A stretch of DNA of 8,094 bases. Source: an uncultured Lachnospiraceae bacterium. Lineage in GTDB: Bacteria > Bacillota > Clostridia > Lachnospirales > Lachnospiraceae. Where the stretch lies: the NCBI GenBank assembly GCA_937910785.1, contig CALDLG010000221.1, positions 1 through 8,094 on the forward strand. Reading direction: 5' to 3'. The notes under the pieces were generated by a model, which saw only the letters and a list, made by a program, of their open reading frames with translations, was not told the DNA's origin and did not search any database. Position numbers and translations under genes: made by a program. Of this stretch, positions 7,891 to 8,094 are shown in pieces. The stretch's first letter is position 1; the number at the start of each line of letters is the position of its first letter.

Positions 7891-7973
7891 ATGCGAGCAG
7901 CAATACAATTAAATACTTGGAAATCTCTGTAATATAAAGCTCCATAAAATCGATTAACAACCATGCCTTTCTC

Positions 7974-8094
7974 TCATTCTACACCGCGCTTATAATGCCC
8001 GGCCGTATACTCGGTAACCGGAAAATTTTCTGTTCTTCCACAGTAAAAATCGAGTATTTTCTCTGCCAGTTCTCCCGTCTCCCATACAAAATCG
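7974..8094 (-). CDS. C-terminal 39 residues of an unidentified protein
   Basis: An open frame enters from the right edge and ends at TGA 7976-7974. Its last residues include DFVWETGELAEKILDFYC, then FPVTEYTAGHYKRGVE. It reads as real coding sequence: soluble, mixed charge, with a probable amphipathic helix (GELAEKILDFYC), and its stop lies 14 bases before TTG 7960 and 29 before ATG 7945 of the SEDS gene, the tight spacing seen elsewhere in this run. I do not recognise the family. It does not look like the C-terminus of an FHA domain, which is the neighbour I would have expected upstream of a clostridial SEDS-PBP pair. There is no terminator or promoter in the short gap, so it is probably cotranscribed with the cell-wall genes. 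Confidence 0.7.
   Translation of the reverse strand, partial: DFVWETGELAEKILDFYCGRTENFPVTEYTAGHYKRGVE

Larger units (their letters stand above)
6562..7945 (-). pseudogene. FtsW/RodA/SpoVE family (SEDS) peptidoglycan glycosyltransferase, frameshifted at the N-terminus
   Basis: SEDS proteins polymerise lipid II into glycan strands in the membrane with a partner PBP, here encoded next door. The main frame (up to 7908) encodes about ten hydrophobic segments and the family signatures SKDLGSA (208-214, with the conserved Asp), AEELG (315-319) and PMTGVTLPFISYGGSS (376-391), then a charged tail. That frame has no convincing start: its only upstream start codon is TTG 7908. The family-like beginning MELYITEISKYLIVLLLAF is instead in another frame from ATG 7945 and hits TGA at 7874. 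The main frame resumes one base on at about 7880 (PNEEKRSGIYIRQ). Relatives as I recall them have about 8-9 more residues here, so a deletion of about 26 bases is likely. The ATG lacks a ribosome binding site; TTG 7960, five residues upstream in frame, has AAAGG at 7966-7970. FtsW versus RodA cannot be settled. Confidence 0.88.

Noticed and set aside
7710..7964. 84-codon minus-strand frame starting at ATG 7964 with GAGAG upstream, covering the SEDS N-terminal region in the third frame
   Set aside because: It matches neither the SEDS N-terminus (frame of ATG 7945) nor its body (frame of 7908), and its residues are cysteine- and phenylalanine-rich without family resemblance.

Overview
The window looks like a chromosomal housekeeping region of a low-to-mid GC Firmicute, most likely Clostridia and probably Lachnospiraceae. 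This is inferred from the Asp23 / DhaL-domain kinase / RecG / DegV gene order, from a SEDS protein followed by a short class B-type penicillin-binding protein, and from AAGGAGG-type ribosome binding sites. No database search was possible. Every supported gene is on the minus strand, so transcription runs from high to low coordinates. The largest gap between genes is 65 bases; there is no RNA gene, CRISPR array or insertion sequence that I can support.

In transcription order: (a) 8094-7974, the last 39 codons of a protein I do not recognise; (b) about 7945-6562, a FtsW/RodA-type SEDS glycan polymerase whose N-terminus is in another frame; (c) 6590-5157, a membrane-anchored transpeptidase (PBP) that overlaps the SEDS gene; (d) 5135-4686, a Nudix hydrolase; (e) a promoter at about 4685-4657; (f) 4620-4270, an Asp23/YloU protein; (g) 4255-2555, a FakA/YloV fatty acid kinase; (h) 2536-517, recG, broken by a frameshift; (i) 482 to the left edge, a DegV/FakB-type fatty-acid-binding protein.

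Two functional groups can be read from this. The SEDS-PBP pair is the usual polymerase plus transpeptidase couple of peptidoglycan synthesis. FakA (kinase) and DegV/FakB (fatty acid carrier) are the two halves of the fatty acid phosphorylation system, here on either side of recG and behind an Asp23-family gene.

The most notable signal is that both long conserved genes recG and ftsW/rodA are interrupted. In each, the downstream part lies in the +1 frame relative to the upstream part, and comparison with remembered family sequences suggests that about 8 to 10 residues are missing at the junction. That fits small deletions of roughly 26 to 32 bases rather than single-base errors. Both junctions carry the same octamer, TGCTTTCC, which I found nowhere else in the window. 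This may be chance, an assembly artefact, or the trace of a common event; checking reads and close relatives would decide.
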